From: Desulfobacteraceae bacterium
GTDB lineage: Bacteria; Desulfobacterota; Desulfobacteria; Desulfobacterales; Desulfobacteraceae
NCBI GenBank assembly: GCA_024225635.1
Contig: JAAEMK010000108.1
Span: 36,451 to 100,450 of the forward strand
Length of the DNA stretch: 64,000 nucleotides
Direction: 5' to 3'
In this document: positions 52,620 through 61,377 of the stretch, piece after piece
How the letters are laid out: every line of letters begins with the position of its first letter
How positions within the stretch are numbered: the stretch's first letter is position 1
Program-made: the position numbers and the translations under genes
The notes under the pieces: model-generated
Told to the model about the DNA's origin: nothing
The model's input: the letters and a program-made list of their open reading frames with translations, nothing else
The model's database searches: none

Positions 52620-54806
52620 TCAGGCTGAAACTCCGGCAACCCTTGGATTTGTGAAAGCAAGCACCTCCGGGGCCTTGACCGTCTCCCCCGCCATATTTAT
52701 TCCCGCACTTTCAATGATCTCCGTGAACTCTTTCTGGAACCGGTTGATCTCTATTGTATGACTCTGCCCCATACTGTCCTGGTCTTTCATATGGGTAACG
52801 AGCGTGTCAAAGTGTTCGCTGAAGGCTCCTGTCATTTCCGCGACCCTTTTTGCCCCCTGTTTTGTTGTCCGGGAAAGCTCTTTAATCTCTCCCGCAATCA
52901 CCTTGAATCCATTGCCGGCACCTTTGGAACGGACGGCTTCTATGGTCGCATTAAGGGAGAGGAGATTTGTCTCATCGGCAATGGAAGAGATCATATCCAC
53001 CACGGTTATGATCTCCCGGGACTGTACACCCAGCTCGCCGATTCCGCTGCTGACCCGTTCCCCCGCTTTCACTATCTCGGTTATCCCATGAATCGCCGAA
53101 TCCGAAAGAGATACCGCGTCCCTTAGAACTTTTTTCAGAACCGCCTGTTTTTCCAGTGTCTTCTCCTGTTCAAAGGATAGCTTTTTCATGGCAAATTTAA
53201 ATTTATCGCTCTCCTGTATTGCAAGGGCCGACGCCTCTTCAGCTTTCTGTTTCTCAATCTCGATATCTTTCAGGGCGCTCAACGCCTCAGCCCTGGCATC
53301 TTCTGCGATTTTGCCCTGCATTGTAACCTTTTCCACGGAGAGTCTGACGGCATCGAGCATGCTGTTAAAGCCCAGAGCCAGATCCCCCATCTCACTGCCC
53401 CGTTCCACACGGACTTTCAGATCCGGTGAGTAATCCTTGTTGATGGTCACATGGTTCATGGCGGCAGTGAGGTCCAGGAGGGTCGATTTTGCACCATGCT
53501 CTGAAACATTCAATCCAATGCGCTCATCTTCATCGGAGACACGCAGGCCCCATACCTTGTGCATCAGAGAAAAAACCGCCATGCTCAATGGAAATGTCCA
53601 GCCAAAACAGGCCGTGACCCCTATCGCCTGAACCGCAATCTGCCAGATCCGGCTTGTCTGCCCGAGGTGTTCCGGGGAGATGAAGATCCCTGCGGCCAGG
53701 GTTCCCCAGGCCCCACACACACCGTGAACAGAGACCGCTCCCACCACATCATCAAGTTTTACCGCCCTCTCCAGCCATATGGTTGTTATATAAACGATCA
53801 CCCCGCTTGCCAGACCGATAATGGAGGCGGATATGGGCGATACCGATGCACAGCCCGCAGTTATTCCCACAAGCCCTCCCAGAATTCCATTGCAAATCAT
53901 CTCTGCCTCGGGCTTTTGGGTGGGGCTTTTCAACCAGCTCACCACGCTGATACTGAGACACCCGCAGCATGCGGACAACAAGGTGTTCATGGCGATTCCC
54001 GCCACTTCCGCAGATGCGGCAAGGGTACTTCCGCAATTGAACCCGAACCATCCCAAAAACAGAATGAATGTACCCAGAAACGCCATCACCATGGAGTGGG
54101 GCTGAATCTCGACAGGATGGCCCTTTTCATCAAATTTGTTTCTCCTGGCTCCGACAACGATGATTCCGGCAAGGGCCACCCACCCGCCCACTGAATGAAC
54201 AACCGTCGACCCTGCAAAATCAATAAACCCCATCTTCTCCAGCCATCCGGTCGGGGTACCGGAAAGAAGCCCGCCCCAGGCCCAGTGACCGAATACCGGA
54301 TAGATCAGAACCGAGATAATAAGAGACATGAAAAGGTAGCCGCCGAACTTTGTACGTCCGGCCACGGCACCCGATGTAATGGTTGCGGCCGTCCCGGCAA
54401 ATACTGTCTGAAAAATAAAAAAGACGGTGCGCCAGGGATCACTCGAATCCATCATGCAGCCGGATGTCCCGATGATCCCCCACAAAGAGTCCCCGAACAT
54501 GATGCCAAATCCTACCCCCCAGAAGAGCAGTGTTGCAATAACAAAATCGGCAAGATTTTTGATGGCCACATTGATGGAATTTTTAGCTTCGGTAAGACCG
54601 CTCTCAAGGCACATGAAACCGGCCTGCATAAAAAAAACAAGCACTGCGGAAACAAGCACCCAGATCATATTCAAATTGAACTGAACGGTTTCCGCCTGAA
54701 TTATCCCGCCGCCATCCCCGGCATGGGAAACCCCACCCAGAATCAAGAAGAAGACCGGTAACAATAAAAACACAACTCTCTTTCCACGGAGCAATAAGCA
54801 TTTCAT
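52620..54806 (-). CDS. Ammonium transporter fused to a chemoreceptor-type signalling domain
   Basis: A 728-aa fusion. Residues about 25-430 form an Amt/MEP channel with 11 helices after a signal sequence: FMQAGFMCLESGLTEAKNS, the pore His in GHWAWG, the second pore His in VSVHGVCGAWG, and the tail motif GLNVSEHG. A HAMP-like/coiled-coil linker (about 470-590) leads to a methyl-accepting-type helical domain (about 600-700) with the tip IADETNLLSLNATIEAVRS and GFKVIAGEIKELSR. The usual tip has LALNAAIEAARAGE; here Ala, Glu and Arg positions differ, so coupling to CheW/CheA is uncertain. GTG 54815 is upstream, but ATG 54806 has AAAGG at a better distance. The gene is preceded by a strong sigma-54 promoter. 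Confidence 0.9.
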   Translation of the reverse strand: MKCLLLRGKRVVFLLLPVFFLILGGVSHAGDGGGIIQAETVQFNLNMIWVLVSAVLVFFMQAGFMCLESGLTEAKNSINVAIKNLADFVIATLLFWGVGFGIMFGDSLWGIIGTSGCMMDSSDPWRTVFFIFQTVFAGTAATITSGAVAGRTKFGGYLFMSLIISVLIYPVFGHWAWGGLLSGTPTGWLEKMGFIDFAGSTVVHSVGGWVALAGIIVVGARRNKFDEKGHPVEIQPHSMVMAFLGTFILFLGWFGFNCGSTLAASAEVAGIAMNTLLSACCGCLSISVVSWLKSPTQKPEAEMICNGILGGLVGITAGCASVSPISASIIGLASGVIVYITTIWLERAVKLDDVVGAVSVHGVCGAWGTLAAGIFISPEHLGQTSRIWQIAVQAIGVTACFGWTFPLSMAVFSLMHKVWGLRVSDEDERIGLNVSEHGAKSTLLDLTAAMNHVTINKDYSPDLKVRVERGSEMGDLALGFNSMLDAVRLSVEKVTMQGKIAEDARAEALSALKDIEIEKQKAEEASALAIQESDKFKFAMKKLSFEQEKTLEKQAVLKKVLRDAVSLSDSAIHGITEIVKAGERVSSGIGELGVQSREIITVVDMISSIADETNLLSLNATIEAVRSKGAGNGFKVIAGEIKELSRTTKQGAKRVAEMTGAFSEHFDTLVTHMKDQDSMGQSHTIEINRFQKEFTEIIESAGINMAGETVKAPEVLAFTNPRVAGVSA

Positions 54807-54847
54807 ACCTGACACCCTTTGTTTGAGTCAAAAAACAAAATTTAGGT

Positions 54848-54863
54848 AGCAAGCACTATGCCA
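54848..54863 (-). promoter_or_regulatory. Sigma-54 promoter of the Amt-chemoreceptor gene
   Basis: Read on the minus strand: TGGCATAGTGCTTGCT. It has the invariant GG and GC, 10 bp apart, and TTGCT at -12. The start codon is about 40 bp downstream, ideal spacing. Ammonium transporters are classic NtrC/sigma-54 targets, so nitrogen control is expected. The remainder of 54816-55029 is AT-rich with no other feature I can name. Confidence 0.75.
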
Positions 54864-55029
54864 AACGAACAAAACAATCTCTATATAGAATATTCTCCGT
54901 CAACTATAGGAATCAGATGTTTTTCGTACCAACAACAGACCCTATCCTTCTTTCTGCATTTTTGTAATAAAAACGTATTTGGTTTACAATTTCGTAACAA
55001 ACAGCCATAAAGGAGGCCCCCACTTTTGC

Positions 55030-55944
55030 TCAGACCAAGAGAGCGACGGACAGGGGAATAAAGGAGAGAAGGGTTGACAGCACAATGGCGGCGGAGGCAA
55101 GCTCAACATCGCTGTTCAACTGTGATGAAAGGACATAGATGGCCGTGGAGGTTGGCAGGGAAAAAAAAATCATGCCCGCCTTGAACGGGACGCCGGTGAC
55201 GGAGAATGCCTTTAACAGGAAATATCCCATAACCGGCAGGATCGCGATTTTCAGCAACGCGGCAATAAAAGAGATCTTCGTGTTATGTTTGAGGCCCCCA
55301 AGGCTCAACGATCCCCCGATGGAGATCAATGCCAGGGGCATGGTCACCGATGACATCATGGAAAAGGTGTTGTCCATGTAGACAGGGAAGGAAAGCTGAA
55401 AATGGGAAAACACCATGCCCGCAACACATCCCAGGATCAATGGATTGGAGATCAACGCCTTGAGAAGATAGGTCGAATTTTCCCGGAATCCGCCCTTTTC
55501 CCCGGAATAGAGAATCAGTGTGGAAACCGCCAGCACATTCAAATAGGGGATCACAAACCCGATCAGGAGGCCGAAGTACCTGACCCCTGATTCACCAAGG
55601 CTTGTCATGACGATTGCCATGCCGATATAGCTGTTGAACCGGAAGCTGGCCTGGGAAAAGGAGCCTGCCTGGAACCTTGAGATCTTGAACAACCGGATGG
55701 CGGCCAGGCTCAACAAAAAAACCAGGGAAACAGAGATGACGGCGGCAGCGCATAAATCGACCATGGCGCCATGGTCCGGGGCAGCGCTCCCGATCTTCCA
55801 GAACAGCATGACAGGGAAAAAGATATAATAGACAAGCCTGTCTGAGGTTTTCAGAAAATTGTCATTGGTGATGTCAAACTGCTTGAGAAGGCTTCCAAGC
55901 AAAAGCAGGGTAAAGAGCGGGAATATTGCGTTCAGTACGGTCAT
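55030..55944 (-). CDS. AEC-family transporter
   Basis: A 304-aa membrane protein with about ten helices of the auxin-efflux-carrier/AEC superfamily (FPLFTLLLLGSLLKQFDIT at the N-terminus; SLSLGGLKHNTKISFIAALL; FFSLPTSTAIYVLSSQLNSD). Characterised members move dicarboxylates or malonate; the substrate here is unknown. The gene stands alone on the minus strand, divergent from the methyltransferase. Confidence 0.87.
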   Translation of the reverse strand: MTVLNAIFPLFTLLLLGSLLKQFDITNDNFLKTSDRLVYYIFFPVMLFWKIGSAAPDHGAMVDLCAAAVISVSLVFLLSLAAIRLFKISRFQAGSFSQASFRFNSYIGMAIVMTSLGESGVRYFGLLIGFVIPYLNVLAVSTLILYSGEKGGFRENSTYLLKALISNPLILGCVAGMVFSHFQLSFPVYMDNTFSMMSSVTMPLALISIGGSLSLGGLKHNTKISFIAALLKIAILPVMGYFLLKAFSVTGVPFKAGMIFFSLPTSTAIYVLSSQLNSDVELASAAIVLSTLLSFIPLSVALLV

Positions 55945-56048
55945 GGTGAAATGTAATATGAAATTTCCGGGTCTTTTTCAAACCTTATTTTACGGCCGCA
56001 ACCCCAACGCCTTGTGAAAAGACCCATAATCGTGTATTTTCACTGACC

Positions 56049-56738
56049 ATGAAAAAATCATCAAAAAACAGGCTCACCCCCCGGCAGCAGGAGCTCTTCC
56101 CGGGCGACACCCTGTTCGATAAAATCGCAAGGGCGGTCTGCCGGGCCGGGACCCTGCCCCGAAAAGAGCTCCATGAAGCATGGGAGATGGCAAAACGGGT
56201 GCGGAGAAGGTACCGGGGCGGCAGGATTCTGGATCTTGCCTGCGGCCACGGCCTCCTGGCCCATATCATGCTGATCCTCGATGACAGTTCCCCAACGGCC
56301 ATTGCCGTGGACAAAAACATCCCTTTGAGCGCGGACAAGTTGTCCGGCGCATTGACGGACGCCTGGCCCAGGCTGAAAGACAAGGTCCTGTACAAGCAGA
56401 TGGATATAAGAGACATAACCGTCCTTCCGGATGATATCGTGGTCTCAGCCCATGCCTGCGGACCGTTGACCGATCTTGTCATGGACAAGGCCATGGAACG
56501 TCATGCCAGGGTGGCGGTTCTGCCCTGCTGCCATGATCTGAAGAAATCATCAACCGCAGGCCTTGAAGGCTGGATGGAAAACACCCTTGCCGTTGATACG
56601 GCAAGGGCGATGAGGCTCAGGGCAAGCGGATACAAAATTGTAACCCAGACGATCCCCTGTGAGATCACCCCCAAGAACAGGCTGCTCATGGGCGAGTATC
56701 CAGGGCATACCGCTTCTTCATCCGCCGGCCCTTCCTGA
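56049..56738 (+). CDS. SAM-dependent methyltransferase (METTL25/Methyltransf_32-like)
   Basis: A 229-aa protein with SAM motif I ILDLACGHGLLAHIM, an acidic motif II region (AIAVDKNIP) and the paired motifs VSAHACGPLTDLVMD and VLPCCHDL. The combination of HxCGxLT and PCCHD resembles the METTL25/RRNAD1 group. Substrate unknown. Its 3' end overlaps a convergent small gene by 53 bp. Confidence 0.82.
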   Translation: MKKSSKNRLTPRQQELFPGDTLFDKIARAVCRAGTLPRKELHEAWEMAKRVRRRYRGGRILDLACGHGLLAHIMLILDDSSPTAIAVDKNIPLSADKLSGALTDAWPRLKDKVLYKQMDIRDITVLPDDIVVSAHACGPLTDLVMDKAMERHARVAVLPCCHDLKKSSTAGLEGWMENTLAVDTARAMRLRASGYKIVTQTIPCEITPKNRLLMGEYPGHTASSSAGPS

Positions 56739-56883
56739 ACCGGAACATGCCGTCGGCAATTCTGTTAAAAAAGGAAGGGCGCGGGGAGGGGCGGCGAATC
56801 CTTGCAGGACGATGCCCCATGACTTCCGCTTCAAGATCCCGGATGCGTTCTTTGACCATGATTTCCATTATCATTGGATTCAT
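56686..56883 (-). CDS. Small basic protein of unknown function
   Basis: A 65-aa protein with a strong ribosome site (AAAGGAGGAGACGAAT before ATG 56883). It opens with a Met-rich helix (MNPMIMEIMVKERIRDLEAE) and continues with an Arg/Pro-rich stretch and a basic tail. Similar short proteins beginning MNPxI occur in related genomes, I believe; no function is known to me. It overlaps the end of the convergent methyltransferase gene. Confidence 0.65.
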   Translation of the reverse strand: MNPMIMEIMVKERIRDLEAEVMGHRPARIRRPSPRPSFFNRIADGMFRFRKGRRMKKRYALDTRP

Positions 56884-57032
56884 ATTCGTCTCCTCCTTTT
56901 ATTAGGGTCTCATTATAGGGTCTCAGGTGTTGAAAATTGATGAAAATAAATATAGGTTGACTCTTATAAAAAAGATAATCGTATGATCTGATTTCAATGT
57001 TCGGAAAAACTGATTAACCGGATAGGTGAACC

Positions 57033-57911
57033 ATGGAACTCTACCAGTTGCGTACCTTTGTGACAGTTGCCGAGGAGAAACATCTTACCCGGGCGGCCAA
57101 ACGGCTCCACACGAGCCAGCCTTCGGTCAGCGCCCATATCAAGGCCCTTGAAGAGGAGCTTGGCATCTCCCTGTTTGAACGGAGCAAAAAAGGAATGGGC
57201 CTCACGGACCAGGGAGCGCTCATGCTTGACAAGGCAAGAACAGTACTTGATTCCACAAGCGAGCTTTTGAACCAGGCGGAAAAGATCAAGGGCGAGCCCG
57301 TGGGCGGGGTGAAAATCGGGATGAACCTCTGTCCCGAAACCCTGAGGATCACCCGCCTCTTTGAACAGGCGCGGACAGCCTATCCAAAGTTGACCCTCAA
57401 GCTGATCCAGAGTTCGTCCCATCAGGTGGAGCAAAATCTTAAAACCGGGGAGTTTGACTGCGGCTATATCCTTGGGACGGTTTCCTCTCCCGGGATCAGG
57501 GCCCGCTTTCTCAGATCCGTGGAGTTCATGGTGGCCGCGCCTGTTGCCTGGAAACAAAGAATAGAAAACGCCGACGCCCGGGAGATCGCAACACTTCCCT
57601 GGGTGGTCCACACCCAGGGCTGCCGCCTGGACATGATCCTCGAGAAGCATTTCGGCCTTGGCAATCAAAACCTCATAAGGGCCGTGGAGGCGGATGACGA
57701 AACCATGAGCCAGCTGGTCATGGCCGGTGCCGGGATCGGGCTCATGTACCGGGATGAGGCCGAAGCCGCCGAAAAACAGGGACGGGTCGCCCTGTGGCGG
57801 GAGGTGACCCTGTCCCTGGATCTCTTCTTTGCCTGTCTTGAAACCCGGAGCGACGATCCCAAGATCGAGGCCATGCTCAAGGTGCATGACGCTGTCTGGC
57901 AACCGTCTTAA
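57033..57911 (+). CDS. LysR-family transcriptional regulator
   Basis: A 292-aa LysR regulator: N-terminal winged helix (YQLRTFVTVAEEKHLTRAAK; TSQPSVSAHIKALEEELG) and a periplasmic-binding-like effector domain (about 90-290). The target is not obvious. Upstream, the sequence AGGGTCTCA occurs twice (56905 and 56918), which might belong to a control region shared with the small gene on the other strand. Confidence 0.92.
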   Translation: MELYQLRTFVTVAEEKHLTRAAKRLHTSQPSVSAHIKALEEELGISLFERSKKGMGLTDQGALMLDKARTVLDSTSELLNQAEKIKGEPVGGVKIGMNLCPETLRITRLFEQARTAYPKLTLKLIQSSSHQVEQNLKTGEFDCGYILGTVSSPGIRARFLRSVEFMVAAPVAWKQRIENADAREIATLPWVVHTQGCRLDMILEKHFGLGNQNLIRAVEADDETMSQLVMAGAGIGLMYRDEAEAAEKQGRVALWREVTLSLDLFFACLETRSDDPKIEAMLKVHDAVWQPS

Positions 57912-58001
57912 ACCATGTCAGCACCGATATCGCCCGTGGGGAGAATCGAGGATTTGGTTCGTCTGTTGCCAATCCAGGGTGAAGTGCGGTAGATATAACC
58001 C

Positions 58002-58688
58002 ATGAAACTTTTATTTGTGGAAGACGACGAAAAATTATCCAAATTTGTCATAACCGGATTGAAACAGTCGGGATTCACCGTGGATCATGCGTCAGACGGG
58101 GTTGACGGCCTGCATCTGGCCATGACCGAATCCTATGACATGGTGGTGCTCGATATCATGCTGCCCGGTATGGATGGGCTGCGCATCGTGGAACAGATGA
58201 GAAAGCATGATATTGACACCCCCGTCATCTTTCTCAGCGCCAAAAGATCCACGGAAGACCGGATCAAGGGCCTCTACTCCGGGGCGGACGACTATTTGAC
58301 CAAACCCTTTTCCTATCTGGAGCTGCTTGCCAGGATTCAGACCCTGCTTCGCCGGACAAAGGGGGGAAAGATCGAACCCACCACCATCACCGTGGGGGAT
58401 CTCTCCATCGACCTGCTCGCCCGGAAGGTAAAGCGCGGCGATACCACCATCGATCTTCAGCCCAAGGAGTTTGGCCTGCTCCAGCTGCTTGCCAGGAATC
58501 CGGACCGGGTGGTATCCAAGACCGTGATCATGGAGAAGCTTTGGGATTACAATTTTGATCCCCAGACCAATGTGGTGGATGTGCTTGTGTGCAGGCTCCG
58601 GAACAAAATTGACAAACCGTTTGAATCAAAAATGCTTCATACCTTGCGTGGTATCGGATATGTCCTTAAGCCCCCGGCTGATTCGTAA
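58002..58688 (+). CDS. OmpR-family response regulator
   Basis: A 228-aa regulator: receiver (Asp in VVLDIMLPGMDGL, Lys in YLTKPFSYLELLA) and a C-terminal winged helix (GLLQLLARNPDRVVSKTVIM; WDYNFDPQTNVVDVLVCRLR). It resembles the copper/heavy-metal CusR-type branch in its RNK signature region. The partner kinase gene starts inside its 3' end (29-bp overlap) but is defective. Confidence 0.93.
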   Translation: MKLLFVEDDEKLSKFVITGLKQSGFTVDHASDGVDGLHLAMTESYDMVVLDIMLPGMDGLRIVEQMRKHDIDTPVIFLSAKRSTEDRIKGLYSGADDYLTKPFSYLELLARIQTLLRRTKGGKIEPTTITVGDLSIDLLARKVKRGDTTIDLQPKEFGLLQLLARNPDRVVSKTVIMEKLWDYNFDPQTNVVDVLVCRLRNKIDKPFESKMLHTLRGIGYVLKPPADS

Positions 58689-59778
58689 ACTCGAGTTCAA
58701 GCTGGTTCTCTGGTTCTCCTCCGGCTTTATCGTACTTGCCCTCCTTCTCTTTGCCTTTATCTCATTTCAGCTGAATACGTCGATCCGTATCAAGGAGAGG
58801 CAGTTTGTCCTTGAAAAGGCATCCCAATACCTCACCATTGCCCACACCCGGGGCATGGCGTCCCTGCTGGCCCACCTCGACAGGGAACAAGGCCCGGCCT
58901 TCAAAACCGGCATGATCATCATGATCACCGCCCCGGACGGCGCCAGCGTCCACACCTCCCTTCCAAAATTCTGGGAGGCATTTCCGATAGCTGACATCCC
59001 AAAGCAGATGGAGACCCGGACAGGGGAATGGGTGGAGGTCCGGGGAAGCGGCTGGTTTGGCGGTGCAAGTGACATCGATGAAAGCGACTGGCTGGAAGTC
59101 ACCTCAAAAAAGCTGAACCGGGGCTACACCCTCTACATCGGCTACTCCAACGAGGAGATCGAAGAAACCCAGGCCCGGTTGAGGGCCTCCATTGAGAAAT
59201 CCGTGGAGGCTGGAAACCATGAAGCCCTGATGGACTCCCTCATGGACTGTGCCGAAGAGACGGAACTCCTCGGCAGCATCATCAACACCCTCATGGATAT
59301 ATCCGAGGCGGAAACCGGCACCATGACCCTCCACCCCGAGGAGATCCCGCTTTCGGATCTCATGGACTCCGTGTGCGACGTGTATCAGATCCCGTCGGAA
59401 GAGAAACAGATCACCCTGGCAAAGATCGTTCCCGGAGAGCTTTCCGTCATGGCGGACCCGGCCCGGCTCTACCAGGTGATAGCCAACCTTGTGGACAATG
59501 CGGTCAAGTACACCCCTTCCCAGGGGCGTGTGACCCTCACGGCCTCCCGGGAAGGCACCGGGGTCAAAATCTGCGTGGAAGATACCGGACCCGGCATTCC
59601 CGAAGAGGATATCCCCCGGATCTTTGACCGGCTTTTCCGTTGCGACCGAAGCCGCAGCCAGAAAGGGCTGGGCCTGGGGCTTTCCCTGGTCCAGGCCGTG
59701 GTCCGGGCCCACAATGGCACCATCGGTGTCGAAAACCTCAAAGACAGGGGTACCCGCTTTACCCTGCTCCTTCCCTGA
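58660..59778 (+). CDS. Sensor histidine kinase lacking TM2, HAMP and the phospho-acceptor H-box
   Basis: A 372-aa protein, shorter than the 450-500 aa expected for its CusS/QseC-like relatives. It has TM1 (about 15-40) and a periplasmic sensor (to about 165: LNRGYTLYIGYSNEEIEE). Then the sequence runs directly from ETQARLRASIEKSVEAG into the second DHp helix (LLGSIINTLMDISEAETG). The second membrane helix, HAMP domain and the H-box (HDLRTPL-type) that should lie between are missing. The ATP-binding domain is intact: N-box ANLVDNAVKYTP, G1 EDTGPGIPEE, G2 GLGLGLSLV. The frame is otherwise open, so this is a clean internal deletion of roughly 100 codons. The protein cannot autophosphorylate in the usual way. 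Confidence 0.85.
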   Translation: MSLSPRLIRKLEFKLVLWFSSGFIVLALLLFAFISFQLNTSIRIKERQFVLEKASQYLTIAHTRGMASLLAHLDREQGPAFKTGMIIMITAPDGASVHTSLPKFWEAFPIADIPKQMETRTGEWVEVRGSGWFGGASDIDESDWLEVTSKKLNRGYTLYIGYSNEEIEETQARLRASIEKSVEAGNHEALMDSLMDCAEETELLGSIINTLMDISEAETGTMTLHPEEIPLSDLMDSVCDVYQIPSEEKQITLAKIVPGELSVMADPARLYQVIANLVDNAVKYTPSQGRVTLTASREGTGVKICVEDTGPGIPEEDIPRIFDRLFRCDRSRSQKGLGLGLSLVQAVVRAHNGTIGVENLKDRGTRFTLLLP

Positions 59779-59902
59779 TCCAACCCCGACCCCCTTCAAC
59801 CTTTCTTTTTTGTAATGTTATGGAAAGATTCCGGAAAGCCGGGTTCTGCTATTATTCCCCCATTAAAGATTAATTATGAAACATGTAACCCCGAGGAAAA
59901 AT

Positions 59903-60727
59903 ATGCAGAAACAAAAGAAAACAACGGCCAGGAAAGGATTGCAGCTGATTCATTTGAGGGATTTTATCCGGTTGATGACGGTGCTGCTCTTTCTCCCATG
60001 GATCGCCTGGGTGCCTGAAACCATTTTCGGCATGGAGCCCGATTTTGAACTGGAAGTTGCGGTCATGCTGATGTTCGTGGTGTTCGGCTCTTTCTGGTGC
60101 GGATGGATCTGCCCGTTTGGCAATGCCGACTACTTTATCAGCAAAATCGGGAAAAAACTTTTTCCCTCAATGCAGTTCAATCTCCCGGCGTCTGTGGACC
60201 GGCCCCTGCGGTATTTGAAATACCTGTTCCTGGCAGGATTTTTCTACGTCATTGTTTCAAAGGGGATTGATTACTTCTGGGGAGATCACATGATCATGTA
60301 CAAAGCCACGCCCTTTACATCCGCCTATATCCATGCGAAAAAGGCCTTGATCCTCCTGGTTCCCCTGCTGATGCCCCGTTTTTTCTGTAAATACCTCTGT
60401 TTCCAGAAAGCCTTATACAACCTGATGAACCGCCTGCTGCCCCTGACCACGATCAAGCGGGACACTTCAGCCTGTATCTCGTGCCGCCGGTGTGACAAGG
60501 TCTGCCCGGTCCAGATCCAGGTATCTGAAAAGGAAACCATATCAGGCAGCGATTGCCTGGGATGCTACAGCTGTGTCGACAAAGGGGTCTGCCCTGAAAA
60601 GGCCGATGCGCTCCACATTTCCTTCCTGGGCAAAAAGGTAAATCCCCTGGTTTTCAGTCTCGCCGCCATTCTCTTTTACTATCTTTTCACCTGGAGCGTC
60701 CACACCATTACCGGACCATTAAGTTAG
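59903..60727 (+). CDS. Membrane-bound 4Fe-4S ferredoxin (NapH/NosR/CcoG-like)
   Basis: A 274-aa membrane protein with about five helices. The CGWICPFGNADYF loop of the NapH family is followed by helices, then a cytoplasmic two-cluster ferredoxin domain: CISCRRCDKVCPVQIQ and CLGCYSCVDKGVCP. It probably carries electrons between quinol or ferredoxin and a periplasmic reductase, or assembles one. ATG 59903 has GAGG 8 nt upstream; an in-frame ATG 59876 is possible. Confidence 0.85.
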   Translation: MQKQKKTTARKGLQLIHLRDFIRLMTVLLFLPWIAWVPETIFGMEPDFELEVAVMLMFVVFGSFWCGWICPFGNADYFISKIGKKLFPSMQFNLPASVDRPLRYLKYLFLAGFFYVIVSKGIDYFWGDHMIMYKATPFTSAYIHAKKALILLVPLLMPRFFCKYLCFQKALYNLMNRLLPLTTIKRDTSACISCRRCDKVCPVQIQVSEKETISGSDCLGCYSCVDKGVCPEKADALHISFLGKKVNPLVFSLAAILFYYLFTWSVHTITGPLS

Positions 60728-60778
60728 GTTAAATCGAGAAAGACGTTCAACCCCGTATGAATATCCCATAAAACGCAA

Positions 60779-60841
60779 ACAAGCCCCCTGCCCCGAATCG
60801 ATTTGGCACCCCATGCCGGATTCAGGCGCATTGGGGCTTGT
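60779..60841. other. Imperfect long inverted repeat (hairpin)
   Basis: Outer arms ACAAGCCCC (60779-60787) and GGGGCTTGT (60833-60841) enclose inner arms GAATC/GATTC and TGGCA/TGCC, giving a branched or extended hairpin of 63 nt. It lies after the ferredoxin gene and before elaA and may be a terminator, though there is no T run. Confidence 0.5.
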
Positions 60842-60908
60842 CCCGGATGCAATTATAGAGTATGGATAGTCCGGTACAGGACAACAAATCAGGGTGGAAA
60901 AGGAAACC

Positions 60909-61373
60909 ATGCAGTCACTACACTGGGATATCAAAAAATTTAAGGGCCTGACAATTGATGAGCTCTATGACCTGCTCAGACTGAGAGTTAATGTGTTTGT
61001 GGTGGAGCAGACCTGCCCCTATCCTGAGCTGGACGGCAAGGACACCCATGAAGAAACCCTTCATATGACAGCCCTGACGGAAAACCATACCCCTGCGGCC
61101 TACCTGAGAATCCTGGCCCCGGGGGTCAGCTATCCGGACGTTAGTTTCGGCCGGGTGGTGGTGGCGGAAAACTTCAGGGGCAAGGGCTTAAGCCATACCC
61201 TGATTGAAAATGCCGTTGCCGTGATCCAGGAGACATGGCCGGGGCAACAGATCACCATCGGCGCCCAGGAATACCTGAAATCATTTTATCAATCCCACGG
61301 TTTTGTCCCCGTCTCAGACACCTATCTTGAGGACGGCATTCCCCACATCGACATGACCAGAAAACAGGCTTAA
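60909..61373 (+). CDS. ElaA-family GNAT acetyltransferase
   Basis: A 154-aa GNAT protein similar to ElaA: LRLRVNVFVVEQTCPYPELD, FGRVVVAENFRGKGLSHTLI (acetyl-CoA loop) and QEYLKSFYQSHGFVPVSD. Substrate unknown. ATG 60909 follows AAGGA; GTG 60894 is in frame upstream. It converges with the truncated hipA 5 nt beyond its stop. Confidence 0.88.
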   Translation: MQSLHWDIKKFKGLTIDELYDLLRLRVNVFVVEQTCPYPELDGKDTHEETLHMTALTENHTPAAYLRILAPGVSYPDVSFGRVVVAENFRGKGLSHTLIENAVAVIQETWPGQQITIGAQEYLKSFYQSHGFVPVSDTYLEDGIPHIDMTRKQA

Positions 61374-61377
61374 GCGG

